From an uncultured Vibrio sp. (GTDB lineage: Bacteria > Pseudomonadota > Gammaproteobacteria > Enterobacterales > Vibrionaceae): DNA of 64,000 nucleotides. Each line of letters begins with the position of its first letter. Within the stretch, counting starts at the first letter, position 1. Of this stretch, positions 1 to 9,902 are shown piece by piece. The stretch lies in the NCBI GenBank assembly GCA_947504195.1, contig CANNGN010000004.1, positions 62,001-126,000 on the forward strand. The letters run 5' to 3'. A program made the position numbers and the translations under genes. The notes below the pieces were generated by a model. That model made no database searches, was not told the origin of the DNA, and was given only the letters and a program-made list of their open reading frames with translations.

Positions 1-461
1 ACTTTTTTACAACCCGCAATTTGCGACGGAACACCTAACATCAAAACTGTTGAAGGTAGGGGTGCACTGCCACCGGGAATATATAAACCCACGTGATTAA
101 TAGGACGAGTAATCTGCTCACAAACTACACCTGGCATGGTTTCAACTTGAACCGGTTGATGTATTTGAGCTTTATGAAACTTAACGATGTTTTCGTAAGC
201 TTGATCTAGGGCGTTTTTCATCTCTACATCGATACGTAAAGATGCCGTTTCTATTTCCTGTCCAGAAACACGAATAGAGTCCAAAGCAACTTTATCAAAA
301 CGTTCGGTTAGTTCACGCAATGCATCATCACCTTCAGCACGAACCTTTGCAATGACCTCAGCTACCGTAGCAGAGATATTGGCACCGTCAGTTACCGCTG
401 GACGTTCTAGAATCGACTCTTGCTGCTCAATACTTAATGATTCCCACACTACCGTTCTCAT
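1..461 (-). CDS. hisD: Histidinol dehydrogenase, N-terminal part (cut by window edge)
   Basis: This is the N-terminal ~153 residues of HisD, which oxidises L-histidinol to L-histidine at the end of histidine synthesis in the cytoplasm. Reading the minus strand from the ATG at 461 gives MRTVVWESLS, and further in LYIPGGSAPLPSTVLM, a well-conserved HisD segment (nucleotide-binding region). The gene runs off the left edge at base 1. It starts 5 bases after the hisG stop, so it is translated in the his operon, as in enteric bacteria (hisGDCBHAFI order). Confidence 0.93.
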   Translation of the reverse strand, partial: MRTVVWESLSIEQQESILERPAVTDGANISATVAEVIAKVRAEGDDALRELTERFDKVALDSIRVSGQEIETASLRIDVEMKNALDQAYENIVKFHKAQIHQPVQVETMPGVVCEQITRPINHVGLYIPGGSAPLPSTVLMLGVPSQIAGCKK

Positions 462-466
462 AATGC

Positions 467-1366
467 TTACTCCATCATTTTCTCAATAGGAAGTACAAGA
501 ATCGAACTTGCACCCAACGCTTTCAATTGCTCCATCGTTTCCCAGAATAAGTTCTCCGAACTCACTAGGTGCACGGCAACGCGAGACTTATCTTGAGAAA
601 GAGGCAATACTGTTGGATCTTCCGCGCCAGGTAGAATTTGCTTAATCGCATCTAACTTATCGACTGGAGCATGCAACATAATGTACTTAGATTCTTTCGC
701 TTGCTGAACACCATTCATACGAGTCAATAGCTTAGCGATAAGTGCTTCTTTTTCTTCTAGAAATTCACCTTTACGTTGAATTAGCACAGCTTTTGATTCA
801 AAAATAACTTCCGCTTCTTTTAAACCATTCGCTTCAAGAGTTGCACCCGTTGACACTAAATCAGCAATCGCGTCTGCTAATCCAGCTCGAGGAGCCACTT
901 CTACTGACCCAGTTAACATACATGTGCTAAACGGAATACCTTGCTCATCCATATACGCCTTTAATAGTTGAGGATAAGTAGTGGCAATACGCTTGTTAGC
1001 CAAGTCTTGTGGGCCGTTGTACTCGTCGTCTTTATCAATTGCAATAGACAAACGACATCCACCGAAGTCCATTCGGCGCAGCGTAACAAATTCGCTAGGT
1101 TCGTTTAATGCAAAACGGTCTAAACGCTCTTCTTCCAATACGTTCTCACCAACAAACCCAAGATCAACAACGCCATCCATAATTAATCCTGGAATATCAT
1201 CGTCACGAACCAAAAGTAAATCGATAGGCATATTTTGAGAGTGTACAACTAGACGTTCACCCATCACGTTAAATTTCACGCCACATTTTTTAAGTAGAGC
1301 CATACACTCTTTACTCAAGCGACCTTTTTTCTGTATCGCAATTCTCAAACGTTGTGTCATTGGCAT
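467..1366 (-). CDS. hisG: ATP phosphoribosyltransferase (long form)
   Basis: HisG condenses ATP with PRPP, the first and feedback-inhibited step of histidine synthesis. The 299-residue length and the C-terminal ACT-like regulatory domain (about residues 225-299, ending VLPIEKMME) mark the long, HisZ-independent form. Conserved segments include AIQKKGRLS near the start, [17 protein letters not shown] near 54-70 and [15 protein letters not shown] near 153, the PRPP-binding region. AAGGA lies 8 bases before the ATG at 1366; an in-frame ATG two codons later is possible. It is the first structural gene after the his leader. Confidence 0.96.
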   Translation of the reverse strand: MPMTQRLRIAIQKKGRLSKECMALLKKCGVKFNVMGERLVVHSQNMPIDLLLVRDDDIPGLIMDGVVDLGFVGENVLEEERLDRFALNEPSEFVTLRRMDFGGCRLSIAIDKDDEYNGPQDLANKRIATTYPQLLKAYMDEQGIPFSTCMLTGSVEVAPRAGLADAIADLVSTGATLEANGLKEAEVIFESKAVLIQRKGEFLEEKEALIAKLLTRMNGVQQAKESKYIMLHAPVDKLDAIKQILPGAEDPTVLPLSQDKSRVAVHLVSSENLFWETMEQLKALGASSILVLPIEKMME

Positions 1367-1426
1367 TTCATAATTCCTTAAATAAATTTGATAATATTCT
1401 CGTGTCTCTTTAGACCAAACTAATAC

Positions 1427-1461
1427 AAAAAACCCCCGGAACGTTAGTCATCCCGAGGGTT
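1427..1461 (-). terminator. his operon attenuator terminator
   Basis: On the minus strand an 11-bp stem (AACCCTCGGGA pairing with TTCCGGGGGTT, including G-U pairs) is followed by six T. It lies between the HisL stop and hisG. Upstream segments TCCGGGAG and TTCCGGA can form a competing stem, as expected of a his-type attenuator. Terminator versus antiterminator choice by ribosome stalling at the His codons is inferred from the known enteric mechanism. Confidence 0.88.
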
Positions 1462-1532
1462 ATAATCTTGAATTCTCTGATTTCACCTCCGGAAGCTATT
1501 GTCTCCCGGATACGCGCACATCTCCCGAAAGA

Positions 1533-1583
1533 CTATAAGGGATGATGATGGTGATGAATAATGTACATTACTTCTACGCGCAT
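1533..1583 (-). CDS. hisL: his operon leader peptide
   Basis: A 16-residue ORF, MRVEVMYIIHHHHHPL, contains five consecutive histidine codons (CAT CAC CAT CAT CAT). It lies about 25 nt downstream of the likely transcription start and just upstream of the attenuator hairpins, which is the architecture of hisL. Stalling at the His run when charged tRNA-His is scarce would favour the antiterminator and let transcription reach hisG. The ribosome-binding site is weak (AAGATAAGAA), and the enteric leader has seven His residues, so this one is shorter. Confidence 0.93.
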   Translation of the reverse strand: MRVEVMYIIHHHHHPL

Positions 1584-1614
1584 GATTATTTTCTTATCTT
1601 TAACATTTGTGTAC

Positions 1615-1643
1615 ACACTACCTTGGCTTTAGACGATTTTCAA
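1615..1643 (-). promoter_or_regulatory. his operon sigma-70 promoter
   Basis: On the minus strand TTGAAA (1638-1643) and TAGTGT (1615-1620) are separated by exactly 17 bases. Transcription would start near 1608, about 25 nt before hisL. Position and spacing fit a vegetative promoter; not tested. Confidence 0.6.
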
Positions 1644-2115
1644 GCCTAAAACGCACTTTTACTCAATATTTTTAGCACTTATTTTTTCAACACTAGATAA
1701 GAGAAAAAATGTGCTTCTTGGCGTGAGTTTTCAATTTTTTCACGTACGTCTTGAAATTTAAGACTGTAATGGAACAGTCTCAAAGATAATAACTGCTGCT
1801 TTGAAATATGAAACAGCATTAAATAGATATTAATATAAGTTAAAGCCATTTAGTTCCCTCATAAACATCCCTATCGAATAAAATACAAACATGACGATTT
1901 TTTCACATAATATGAAACTAAATAAGATAAGATGAGACTAAAGAACCAATTGACTGTTTTTAATTGACAATTGTGTACGTTTCGTATTTTTTTTATTACC
2001 TCTACTTTTTTACTATTTGTAAAAAATATAAGTAATTCTTTTTTTAATATTGTATCTATTTATATCTCCGTTTATTATTAACTCGTAGATAAAATTTAAT
2101 TGATAGGATTTTGCA
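1644..2115. other. AT-rich intergenic region between his and hns
   Basis: 472 bases with no credible gene on either strand. It is strongly AT-rich with long T and A runs, especially 1980-2100. A TTGACA at 1964-1969 could be a -35 element for hns, with only a poor -10 match (TATTTT after 15 bases). The run of A/T tracts just upstream of hns fits the known autoregulation of H-NS genes, but no specific operator can be assigned by eye. Confidence 0.5.
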
Positions 2116-2523
2116 ATGAGTGAACTCACCAAAACATTATTAAACATTCGTAGCCTTCGTGCATTTTCACGAGAGCTAACAATGTCACAACTAGAAGAAG
2201 CATTGGAAAAATTAACTCTTGTTGTTAATGAACGTCGTGAACAAGATGAAGCCGAAGCAGCAGAGCGCCAAGCTCAAGAAGCTAAACTGGCTGAAATAGC
2301 TGATCAGATTGCCCAGAACGGTATCGATGTTCAAGCTTTGATTACTGCTCTTTCTGGAGAATCAAAACCAAAGACAAGCAGTAAACGCGCTCCTCGTCCT
2401 GCAAAATACAAATACACCGACGCAAACGGTGAAGAAAAAACATGGACAGGCCAAGGTCGTACACCTTCTACAATTCAAAAAGCACTTGATGCGGGTCAAT
2501 CTCTAACTGACTTTGCTATTTAA
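2116..2523 (+). CDS. hns: H-NS family nucleoid protein (VicH type)
   Basis: H-NS binds AT-rich DNA, bridges it and silences horizontally acquired genes. The 135-residue length is typical. Residues 1-60 form the coiled-coil dimerisation region (MSQLEEALEKL, then a charged helix), followed by a Ser/Lys/Pro-rich linker near 85-95 and the C-terminal DNA-binding domain from about 95, containing the core loop TWTGQGRTP and the conserved IQKAL helix. An AGGA lies 8 bases before the ATG. It is a single-gene unit with its own terminator. Vibrio literature calls this protein VicH or H-NS. Confidence 0.95.
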   Translation: MSELTKTLLNIRSLRAFSRELTMSQLEEALEKLTLVVNERREQDEAEAAERQAQEAKLAEIADQIAQNGIDVQALITALSGESKPKTSSKRAPRPAKYKYTDANGEEKTWTGQGRTPSTIQKALDAGQSLTDFAI

Positions 2524-2585
2524 TTTCATTTAATAGTAACTGACTTTTAGTCACTTTGACTCAATGCATTACTTTATCTATTTAT

Positions 2586-2611
2586 AGGCTCATTATGATG
2601 AGCCTTTTTTT
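2586..2611 (+). terminator. hns rho-independent terminator
   Basis: AGGCTCAT pairs perfectly with ATGAGCCT across a TATG loop, followed by seven T. It stands 62 bases after the hns stop. Confidence 0.9.
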
Positions 2612-3080
2612 ATTTGTATAAAAAGGTAAAGCTAAAGTACTATTTGATTACCAATCGTTCATAACATTATTAAACTTATTGATTAAGTGTTCTACTTTCT
2701 GACCTGATTTGTTGCAATGGTCGTTAGATAAATTGCACTTATAGGTGGGTGACATTTTTGAAGCAACACTTATATTACTGAATGTCAGAACACTATTCAG
2801 CAGACCTTAAAGAGCCTTATTGTAACTAATTCCATCAATATGAAATCTATTCCAACTTAATTCAACGATACTCCAAACACTGCTTAAGGTCCCGTCAACA
2901 AGTTAGTATGTGTTATTGTAATAAAAGCATGCAAAAAACATAAAACACCAAACTTATCACCCTAGAAGCTAAATCAACTTCATTTAGAAAATATTTGATG
3001 GCTCTAAGCAGTTGTAGATCTGTTTCCCCGTGTCACTTTCTGCTAAAATCTGCTCCCAGTTAAAAGAGTGGTAGTAATTA
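2612..3080. other. Intergenic region, hns to mnmA
   Basis: 469 bases without a credible gene on either strand. A CTGAAT/ATTCAG pair near 2780-2805 is a minor inverted repeat. The only clear signal is the extended -10 element just before mnmA. Confidence 0.5.
3041..3049 (+). promoter_or_regulatory. Extended -10 element for mnmA
   Basis: TGCTAAAAT (TGn plus TAAAAT) lies about 30 bases before the mnmA ATG. No good -35 is visible, which is compatible with an extended -10 promoter. Sequence match only. Confidence 0.4.
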
Positions 3081-4208
3081 ATGTCTAATAATCCAAACAG
3101 CTCAAAAAAAGTAATCATCGGCATGTCTGGCGGAGTCGACTCTTCAGTATCAGCCTATCTCCTTTTACAACAAGGCTATCAAGTCGAAGGCCTGTTCATG
3201 AAAAACTGGGAAGAAGATGATAATGAAGAATACTGTACTGCTGCTGAAGATCTCGCAGACGCACAAGCCGTTTGCGATAAATTAAGTATCGAACTGCATA
3301 CTATTAATTTTGCTGCCGAATATTGGGACAATGTATTTGAATATTTTCTAGCCGAATATAAAGCTGGGCGTACACCAAACCCTGACATCCTTTGTAATAA
3401 AGAAATTAAATTTAAAGCGTTTTTAGATTTTGCGGATGAAGTATTAGAAGCGGATTATATTGCAATGGGTCATTATGTACGTCGCTCTTTTCCTCTTGAT
3501 GATAGCAAGCCTGAAATGTTACGTGGTCTCGATGCAAACAAAGACCAAAGTTATTTCCTCTATACACTGAATCACAAACAAATTTCACGTAGCTTATTTC
3601 CGGTCGGCGAATTAGAAAAACCTGAAGTAAGAAGAATTGCAGAAGAACAAGGTTTAGTTACGGCGAAGAAAAAAGACTCTACAGGTATTTGTTTTATTGG
3701 AGAGCGTAAGTTTACAGATTTTCTAAAACGTTACCTTCCCGCTCAGCCTGGTAATATTGAAACTCCAGAAGGAAAAGTTGTTGGCAAGCATCAAGGTTTA
3801 ATGTACCACACGTTAGGTCAACGCAAAGGTTTACATATTGGTGGCCAAAAAGGTGGCGGCGGGAACGAAGAACCTTGGTTTGTTGCTGAGAAGGATTTAG
3901 AGCGAAATGTACTTATCGCCGTGCAAGGTGCCAATCACCCATTACTTAAATCTGTTGGTTTATTTGCATCGCAATTACATTGGGTTAACCAAGAAGCTAT
4001 CACGCAACCTATAAAATGCAGCGTAAAAACTCGTTACCGACAAAATGATATTTCTTGTACGATTATTCCAATAGATGACGAAAACATCAAAGTCCTATTC
4101 GACGACCCACAAGTCGCTGTTACTCCGGGTCAATCCGCAGTATTCTATGCCGATGATGTTTGCCTTGGCGGCGGTATTATCGAACAACGAATTAAATTAT
4201 CCCAATAA
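3081..4208 (+). CDS. mnmA: tRNA-specific 2-thiouridylase MnmA
   Basis: MnmA places sulfur at position 2 of U34 in tRNAs for Glu, Gln and Lys, receiving sulfur from the Tus relay. The PP-loop ATPase motif GMSGGVDSS is at residues 14-22. The two catalytic cysteines appear in [10 protein letters not shown] (near 105) and STGICFIGE (near 203). The C-terminal beta-barrel domain that contacts the tRNA follows, and 375 residues is normal. It sits 11 bases before hflD and with purB, the same order as in E. coli (mnmA-hflD-purB). Confidence 0.96.
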   Translation: MSNNPNSSKKVIIGMSGGVDSSVSAYLLLQQGYQVEGLFMKNWEEDDNEEYCTAAEDLADAQAVCDKLSIELHTINFAAEYWDNVFEYFLAEYKAGRTPNPDILCNKEIKFKAFLDFADEVLEADYIAMGHYVRRSFPLDDSKPEMLRGLDANKDQSYFLYTLNHKQISRSLFPVGELEKPEVRRIAEEQGLVTAKKKDSTGICFIGERKFTDFLKRYLPAQPGNIETPEGKVVGKHQGLMYHTLGQRKGLHIGGQKGGGGNEEPWFVAEKDLERNVLIAVQGANHPLLKSVGLFASQLHWVNQEAITQPIKCSVKTRYRQNDISCTIIPIDDENIKVLFDDPQVAVTPGQSAVFYADDVCLGGGIIEQRIKLSQ

Positions 4209-4219
4209 TAGGAGATGAC

Positions 4220-4837
4220 GTGGCGCATTCAAATTACGACCGTACGATAGCTTTTGCTGGTATGTGTCAAGCAGCCTCATTAGTTCAAAATGTAGCAAAG
4301 GATGGTCATTGTGACGACAATGGTTTTAGGACTTCGATTAATGCCATTTTAAACCTTAATCCTAGTAGCACCATTGATGTCTTTGGCAATGAGGACAACC
4401 TAAAAGTTGGGCTGGAGACACTCATAAGCGGTGTTAATAGTTCTTCACCAGGCAGTGAAATCACTCGTTATATGATCAGTCTGATGGCGCTAGAGCGAAA
4501 GCTAAACGCTCGTCGTGATTCCATGTCTCAATTAGGTGATCGCATTGATACCTTAGTGAGACAAAGTGAACATTTTGATCTATTTGATGACCAAATGCTT
4601 TCGAATATTGCCAGTGTATACCTCGATGTAATCAGTCCGATTGGTCCGCGAATTCAAGTCACAGGTACACCCTCAATTTTACAAATGCCCGGGAACCAGC
4701 AGAAAGTTCGAGCACTGTTGCTATCCGGTGTACGTTGCGCAGTATTATGGCGACAGGTCGGTGGTAAAAGACGCCACTTGATTTTTGGTCGCAATAAAAT
4801 GGTTGAACAAGCAAAAATTTTACTCGCTCGCATTTAA
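4220..4837 (+). CDS. hflD: HflD family membrane-associated protein
   Basis: HflD is a helical, peripherally membrane-bound protein. In E. coli it binds lambda CII and raises lysogenisation frequency; its normal cellular role is unclear. The 205 residues match the family from the start ([18 protein letters not shown]) to the end. The start is a GTG at 4220, preceded by GGAG 5 bases upstream, and lies 11 bases after the mnmA stop, so co-translation is likely. The mnmA-hflD-purB neighbourhood is conserved in gammaproteobacteria and supports the call. Confidence 0.92.
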   Translation: MAHSNYDRTIAFAGMCQAASLVQNVAKDGHCDDNGFRTSINAILNLNPSSTIDVFGNEDNLKVGLETLISGVNSSSPGSEITRYMISLMALERKLNARRDSMSQLGDRIDTLVRQSEHFDLFDDQMLSNIASVYLDVISPIGPRIQVTGTPSILQMPGNQQKVRALLLSGVRCAVLWRQVGGKRRHLIFGRNKMVEQAKILLARI

Positions 4838-4895
4838 AAGTAAGCCCTCTTTTTATGTGAGATACATTATTATTTCTAACTTGATATAGATTTAG

Positions 4896-6275
<1,380 letters not shown>

Positions 6276-6298
6276 GATTTACTGTCATTATTAAATCT

Positions 6299-6325
6299 AA
6301 AAAGCTTCCTTTTGGAAGCTTTTTT
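6299..6325. terminator. Bidirectional terminator between purB and the Cfa-like operon
   Basis: AAAAAGCTTCC pairs with GGAAGCTTTTT across a four-base loop, with T runs leaving both sides. It can stop purB transcripts rightward and the convergent lipid operon leftward. Confidence 0.9.
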
Positions 6326-6333
6326 GTTGGCGA

Positions 6334-6858
6334 TTATTTTTGAAAGAACAGAGTTACCTTGCCGACATTCACGCCATATTTTTTAATCTGAGTAACATTG
6401 AATACGTGAGATTCATCTTGCCGATATAGCCAATCATCAAAATGCACGACAATAGGATCACCATCAACCAATAATTCTAAATCGTATTTCCAATGCAAAG
6501 CGTTCCCTTTTTCAACACCAATTGCTTCACCAATAATATCACCCGCTGTTCCAATATAAGAACCATCACTTTGCTTTGTAATCTCCCAACGGCGAGTATC
6601 TCGTTCCCCATCATCATAATCAAACAGTTCATCCAACACTAAGGTGTCACCATCTACTGTGCCTGTAATTTCAACAACAAAGCGGCGAGTTTGCATCCCT
6701 GTAAAATCCTGAACCATTCCCCAAGCTCTGGTATCACCCGTAAAATAACTAAATAAATCAAACTTGGGCGTGGTGTTATTATACTTTTCAATTTCCGTAC
6801 TGCAGCTAACAAGCATAAAGCTCGCGATAAAAAGAAATAAATGTAAGCGTCGCTTCAT
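6334..6858 (-). CDS. DUF3833 family lipoprotein
   Basis: A 174-residue exported protein. The N-terminus has Lys/Arg, a hydrophobic core and the lipobox LVSC (Cys near 19), so it should be lipid-anchored at the periplasmic face. The mature part (FDLFSYFTGDTRAWGMVQDFTG onward) resembles DUF3833 proteins, a beta-rich fold of unknown activity. It is the last gene of the SnoaL-SDR-flavoprotein-DUF1365-Cfa operon and overlaps the previous gene by 4 bases. A role in lipid handling is inferred from context only. Confidence 0.85.
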   Translation of the reverse strand: MKRRLHLFLFIASFMLVSCSTEIEKYNNTTPKFDLFSYFTGDTRAWGMVQDFTGMQTRRFVVEITGTVDGDTLVLDELFDYDDGERDTRRWEITKQSDGSYIGTAGDIIGEAIGVEKGNALHWKYDLELLVDGDPIVVHFDDWLYRQDESHVFNVTQIKKYGVNVGKVTLFFQK

Positions 6859-7406
6859 GGTTGCTTTCCTATCAGTTGTTTGCGTAACTTGGGATATTGA
6901 CTATTTTCAGCCAGCCATATTGAAAGAAAACGTTCAGTGAATTCTCGATCTTCAAACCAATGTAGGGTTTGCCAACCATCTTGGTTATGAGGCTTAAATA
7001 ACATAACCGATTTATCGTTACTCAAGGTGACAAAGACTAATTCATCGCCTTCAACGACTGAGGGAAATAGTTGAGGAAGTTTGCGCTCCCATTGTGTAAT
7101 AAACTCTTTCTCGTATTTCAATTTTTTCCATTGTTTAGTTGTGGCATTAGTAAACTCGAGATTAGAAATGGCTCGTTCATAGCGAATCACTAATGCTAAT
7201 CGTTGTTTTGCCAACGTTTCAAATGGATTAAATTCACCACTCTTTGACTTGAGAACAGACTGATATACATCGAAAAAAAATACATTAAAGTCTGCTTGTC
7301 CAATACTAGGCCACTTTTGCCATATGTTAGTAATCTCCTGAGTGGTGGAATTTACAATAGGACTATGCAGCATCCCCACTAGAACTAGAATCGATAGTTT
7401 CAACAT
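6855..7406 (-). CDS. Chalcone-isomerase-like periplasmic protein
   Basis: This 183-residue protein has a short signal-like N-terminus (LSILVLVGMLHSPIVNS) and a body matching bacterial chalcone-isomerase-like proteins, with the helical segment FNPFETLAKQRLALVIRYER and the C-terminal FLSIWLAEN stretch. Plant relatives of this fold include fatty-acid-binding proteins, so binding of an acyl product is plausible but inferred. True chalcone isomerase activity is unlikely. It overlaps DUF2878 by 44 bases and DUF3833 by 4, so it is tightly co-translated. Confidence 0.78.
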   Translation of the reverse strand: MLKLSILVLVGMLHSPIVNSTTQEITNIWQKWPSIGQADFNVFFFDVYQSVLKSKSGEFNPFETLAKQRLALVIRYERAISNLEFTNATTKQWKKLKYEKEFITQWERKLPQLFPSVVEGDELVFVTLSNDKSVMLFKPHNQDGWQTLHWFEDREFTERFLSIWLAENSQYPKLRKQLIGKQP

Positions 7407-7878
7407 AATAAATGATCCTCATTGCGATCAAACCAAGCGTTGCCCATTGAATAGCAAATACAGAAAAAGTTATCGGCAAAGAATATGAGGTGGTGAAAGC
7501 GGAAAATTTCATTGCAGCCGCATAACTAAAAACCCCTCCTACCATAAACAATATCGGGACCGTGGCGCGTGGCACCTTCTTTAACATCGGCAGAAGGAAA
7601 ACCATATACCAAGCGAACAAAAGCCATAAACTAACAAGCCAAATGGGGAATGCACTATTATCAAAAACCAATATGTCTATTGAGTGAGTGACCATGTCTA
7701 TCCCAATACCTAATGCTGCGAAAAAGAAGAGTAACTTGATCTCCTTCCTACCTTGCCAAAGTAACACCAACCATAATGCTGTAACGACCAGCAACAGCGC
7801 CCATTCATAACGCTCGCGCCCTATAACCGCCACAAACCATAGGATTTGAAAAACCACAGATATTATGAATACACGCAT
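7363..7878 (-). CDS. DUF2878 integral membrane protein
   Basis: A 171-residue, highly hydrophobic protein with about five or six predicted membrane segments; charged loops occur at QGRKEIK and MLKKVPRA. It matches the DUF2878 family, whose function is unknown. It sits 8 bases downstream of the Cfa-like gene and runs into the chalcone-isomerase-like gene with a 44-base overlap. Membrane location next to a lipid methyltransferase suggests a partner for lipid substrate or product, by inference. Confidence 0.82.
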   Translation of the reverse strand: MRVFIISVVFQILWFVAVIGRERYEWALLLVVTALWLVLLWQGRKEIKLLFFFAALGIGIDMVTHSIDILVFDNSAFPIWLVSLWLLFAWYMVFLLPMLKKVPRATVPILFMVGGVFSYAAAMKFSAFTTSYSLPITFSVFAIQWATLGLIAMRIIYYVETIDSSSSGDAA

Positions 7879-7886
7879 AATGTCAC

Positions 7887-9122
7887 TTACTGCTTTTCAA
7901 ACGTAACTTGAACCGTACTGGTTGTTTTTGCTCGGAATCCAGCTTCGCAGTAGCAAAGATAAAAAATCCACAAGCGATAAAACTTTTCATCGTATTTTTT
8001 AGTATTAAGTTGAGAGGCATTGTCCATAAATCTCTCGCGCCACTCTTCAAGTGTTCGCGCATAATCCATCCCAATATCAGACAAGTCACGTAACACAAAC
8101 TGACTCTTTGACGTAGTCGAATTGAGTAAACGTGTAATTGAAGGTAAAAACCCTCCAGGGAAAATATACTTTTGAATAAAGTCGACGTTATTGCTGTAGT
8201 AGTCATATCGCTGGTCAGCAATTGTGATAGCTTGGATCGCGAATCGACCTCCAGACTTAAGTAATTGATGGCACTTCTCGATATACGAATCTAAATAGTC
8301 TTTACCGACAGCTTCAATCATTTCTATGGAAACAATTTTGTCGAATTGTCCTTCGAGTATTCGGTAGTCTTGTTTTAACAAAGTGATCCTGTCTTCTAAT
8401 CCCAGTTCTACAATCTTGTTTTCAACATACGAATGTTGTTCTTCAGAGATGGTTGTCGTGGTTACATGACACCCATATTGGGTTGCCATATAAATGGCCA
8501 TTGCTCCCCAACCCGTACCAATTTCGAGTACTTGATCGGACTTAACAAGATTTAATTGGGTGCACAATCGCTCCATTTTATTAAGTTGTGCTATCTCAAG
8601 ACTATCATCAACACCAAGATACAACGCGCTTGAGTACAGCATCTTCTCATCGAGAAACAATGTGTAAAGATCATTGCCTAAATCATAATGTGCTTCGATA
8701 TTTTTTTTCGAACCTGCGAGCGAGTTTTTATTCATCCAGTGTGCAAACTTATAACCGAGTTTTGAAAGCAGATTGCTCTTCTTTTCTAAACGATCAACAG
8801 TATCAACATTTACAGCCATCAACTGTAATAACAAGGTTAAGTTCGAACTTGTCCACTCTCCTTGAATATATGATTCGCCGGCACCGATACTTCCAGATCT
8901 AAGTACTCGTAGATAAAACTCTGGGTCTAGAATTTCAATTCCAGCCCTAATCCCTGCTTTATTCTCATTGCCAAAGTGAAAGCTCTCGCCCGTTGGAAAA
9001 CGCTCGACTAACGTTAACTGACCCATAGTTAAATTATGTAGCAGTTTTAACACAAGTGAACGTGCACTACTTTGAGTACGGCTAATACGGTATTCTGAAG
9101 TGATCAATTGGGTATCATTCAT
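7887..9122 (-). CDS. Cyclopropane-fatty-acyl-phospholipid synthase-like methyltransferase
   Basis: An SAM-dependent methyltransferase of the Cfa/mycolic-acid family acting on unsaturated acyl chains. Residues ~1-125 form the Cfa N-terminal lipid-binding region; the SAM motif VLEIGTGWGAM is near 198. Conserved Cfa elements include HYDLGNDLY, MLYSSALY, SIEMIEAVG and the YIFPGGFLPS segment. The chosen ATG at 9122 has AAGGAG 7 bases upstream; an ATG two codons earlier is too close to it. Whether the product is a cyclopropane, a methylated or a furan fatty acid cannot be told from sequence. It is the central enzyme of this operon. Confidence 0.93.
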   Translation of the reverse strand: MNDTQLITSEYRISRTQSSARSLVLKLLHNLTMGQLTLVERFPTGESFHFGNENKAGIRAGIEILDPEFYLRVLRSGSIGAGESYIQGEWTSSNLTLLLQLMAVNVDTVDRLEKKSNLLSKLGYKFAHWMNKNSLAGSKKNIEAHYDLGNDLYTLFLDEKMLYSSALYLGVDDSLEIAQLNKMERLCTQLNLVKSDQVLEIGTGWGAMAIYMATQYGCHVTTTTISEEQHSYVENKIVELGLEDRITLLKQDYRILEGQFDKIVSIEMIEAVGKDYLDSYIEKCHQLLKSGGRFAIQAITIADQRYDYYSNNVDFIQKYIFPGGFLPSITRLLNSTTSKSQFVLRDLSDIGMDYARTLEEWRERFMDNASQLNTKKYDEKFYRLWIFYLCYCEAGFRAKTTSTVQVTFEKQ

Positions 9123-9137
9123 CGTCATTCTCCTTGG

Positions 9138-9902
9138 CTAATTACTTTGACTGTCAGTTTTGGTTGTATGATCGTAAATTGGCGCTCCCTTCCACCACAA
9201 AACAAGGGCATGCCAATAAATACTGCTAATGACTTTAATTGCCATAATCGGTGTTTTAAGTAATGACAAAACGAGGCTTTTGCTGGAAAGAGACGACATT
9301 TTCATCACCAACGTCGCATCAAACACTTTTTCATCTTTATGGCATTCGAGGTGAACAAACAGTTTACGTATCACAGGTTTCACACGCCATAAATAACGTT
9401 GATTAATAGGATTGAATGGAGAAACATGAAACGCTTTATTATGCTCGTAGTCATCAATCGCTCCATCATAAACAGGCACCAGGTAATAGTGCGTCTGGTT
9501 CCAAGGTGTGTTACTTACTTCGGCAAGTAAATATCGCCATTCGCCATTTCCATCAAAAATGTAATAGAAATTGACTGGACTAAAGTACACCCCCAAATAA
9601 CGTAGATGGATAAGAGCCATCACTTTCGGGTTCGACAAGTGTTCTCCCCCAAGTGATGTTACCTTATCCATAATTGACTGTTTTATGTCTCCACCACCGA
9701 CGTAATCAGACCGCTTAAAGCGCGCCCAATGCCACCACCTTTCTCCAAACCCCCAAATCGTTTTGCTCAAATGTTCAATTTCATCTAAGTCTATATACGG
9801 CATGAATAAGCTCGAGCTTAACGTATGTGTTAGAGGCCTAAATCTACGATGACGTATGGTGCCAATCATGAGTTGGCTATTTAATTCCACCTCTTTGCGC
9901 AT
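9138..9902 (-). CDS. DUF1365 domain protein
   Basis: A 254-residue protein of the DUF1365 family: the diagnostic N-terminus IRHRRFRPLTHTLSS, the FMPYIDLDE segment and SPVNFYYIFD near 137 are all present, with WNQTHYYLVP further on. Function is not established; genes of this family are nearly always beside a flavoprotein and a Cfa-like methyltransferase, as here. The start codon touches the stop of the flavoprotein gene with no gap, implying translational coupling. Confidence 0.9.
   Translation of the reverse strand: MRKEVELNSQLMIGTIRHRRFRPLTHTLSSSLFMPYIDLDEIEHLSKTIWGFGERWWHWARFKRSDYVGGGDIKQSIMDKVTSLGGEHLSNPKVMALIHLRYLGVYFSPVNFYYIFDGNGEWRYLLAEVSNTPWNQTHYYLVPVYDGAIDDYEHNKAFHVSPFNPINQRYLWRVKPVIRKLFVHLECHKDEKVFDATLVMKMSSLSSKSLVLSLLKTPIMAIKVISSIYWHALVLWWKGAPIYDHTTKTDSQSN

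Noticed and set aside
7883..8221. Extra ORF of 112 codons overlapping the Cfa-like gene
   Set aside because: It is in a different frame of a well-supported gene and has no plausible domain.
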